DNA of 41,434 bases from Pseudomonadota bacterium (GTDB lineage: Bacteria; Pseudomonadota; Alphaproteobacteria; Puniceispirillales; Puniceispirillaceae), in assembly GCA_027620495.1 (NCBI GenBank), contig JAQCEA010000017.1, forward strand, positions 1 through 41,434. The letters run 5' to 3'. Under the pieces are notes generated by a model that ran no database searches, was not told the origin of the DNA, and saw only the letters and a list, made by a program, of their open reading frames with translations. Made by a program: the position numbers and the translations under genes. Numbering within the stretch: the first letter of the stretch is position 1; every line of letters starts with the position of its first letter. This document shows, in pieces, positions 41,095 to 41,434 of the stretch.

Positions 41095-41434
41095 GATACG
41101 ACCTCCCCCGATATATCACCGCATAGAGTGGCCAATCGCAATGGTTAGGTCAATAACATAGGAAATTTACCATATATCACCAAGACATTGGTTTGTTCAC
41201 GGCACTGTAAATGCACCATTTGCAGGCAGGATGGCGTTTAACCAGATGCGATTATTGGTTATCGATGGGCGTGCCAAGCGGGATCTAAAAATTTTGTTGT
41301 CTATGGACATAATCACATGCGCGACAGAAACATGCGAGACAGTCTGGGGGCTGGAAAATTTGAAAAAAAGTGGTGCCCGGGGGCGGGGTTATGTTCCTCG
41401 CATAGGCACTTCTCAGCACTGTTTTATCAGCGTT
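41095..41434. other. Right-edge region: upstream repeats and a possible partial ORF
   Basis: ATATATCACC occurs twice (41111-41120 and 41172-41181) upstream of the cytochrome start, as a candidate regulator box. From ATG 41231 a frame stays open to the window end (68 codons), beginning MAFNQMRLLVIDGRAKRD; it has no ribosome site and no recognised domain. ACATGCG-N-GACAG-like sequence repeats at about 41316 and 41331. Confidence 0.3.

Noticed and set aside
41231-41434. Partial gene running off the right edge
   Set aside because: It is open for 68 codons but lacks a ribosome site and any recognised domain, so it is mentioned only within the edge region.
1-41434. CRISPR arrays, insertion sequences, integrases, tRNA and rRNA genes
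   Set aside because: None was seen on either strand; the short repeats found are not spaced like a CRISPR array.

Overview
The window reads as one contiguous piece of a marine alphaproteobacterial chromosome. My best guess is the SAR116 (Puniceispirillum-like) group. The evidence is gene content only: a Sox thiosulfate module, a TRAP transporter, a cytoplasmic S/N-oxide reductase, enolase-superfamily sugar-acid enzymes and creatinase. No rRNA or tRNA was seen, so the taxonomic call is an inference.

Layout. (1) 1-101 is the last part of a CorC/HlyC-type gene. (2) 138-6419 is visibly AT-richer than the rest and looks like an acquired catabolic island: sugar-phosphate isomerase-like protein, TRAP transporter dctM/dctQ/dctP, SAM methyltransferase and an MLE-type enolase-superfamily enzyme. 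It ends in a decayed MFS transporter remnant. (3) 6447-13349 carries a glyoxylate-type aminotransferase, a large FAD/Fe-S 2-hydroxyacid dehydrogenase, a GntR/FCD regulator and a ThDP enzyme, suggesting 2-hydroxyacid/glyoxylate metabolism. (4) 13391-20266 holds a minus-strand run (SDR, acyl-CoA dehydrogenase, acyl-CoA ligase, ureohydrolase, nitrilase-family amidase). It is divergent from an APH-type kinase across a 17-bp perfect inverted repeat. Kinase, ACAD, SDR and ligase match the logic of the levulinate/4-hydroxyacyl-CoA (Lva, ACAD10/11) pathway. (5) 20277-25968 carries an alpha/beta hydrolase coupled to a BisC-like molybdoenzyme, a lactonase-type metallo-beta-lactamase protein, a stand-alone SET protein and a sugar-acid dehydratase. 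(6) 26245-30142 has a membrane protein plus winged-helix pair, an MFS transporter and a creatinase with a strikingly structured leader. (7) 30215-32816 has a TPR protein, a Nudix hydrolase and a PiT phosphate transporter broken by one amber codon. (8) 33131-41094 is a sulfur-oxidation locus: peroxiredoxin, soxR, soxS, soxY, soxZ, soxC, soxD, soxB, then convergent flavocytochrome c (soxF/fccB) and a monoheme cytochrome c. soxA and soxX are not in the window.

Together the genes describe a heterotroph that uses small organic osmolytes and acids (2-hydroxy, 4-hydroxy, guanidino and sugar acids, creatine) and supplements energy by oxidising thiosulfate and sulfide. The best candidates for something undescribed are the five-gene operon joining a ureohydrolase/amidase pair to a 4-hydroxyacyl-CoA kinase/dehydrogenase pathway, and the creatinase leader RNA. 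All functional statements come from reading motifs; no database search was run.
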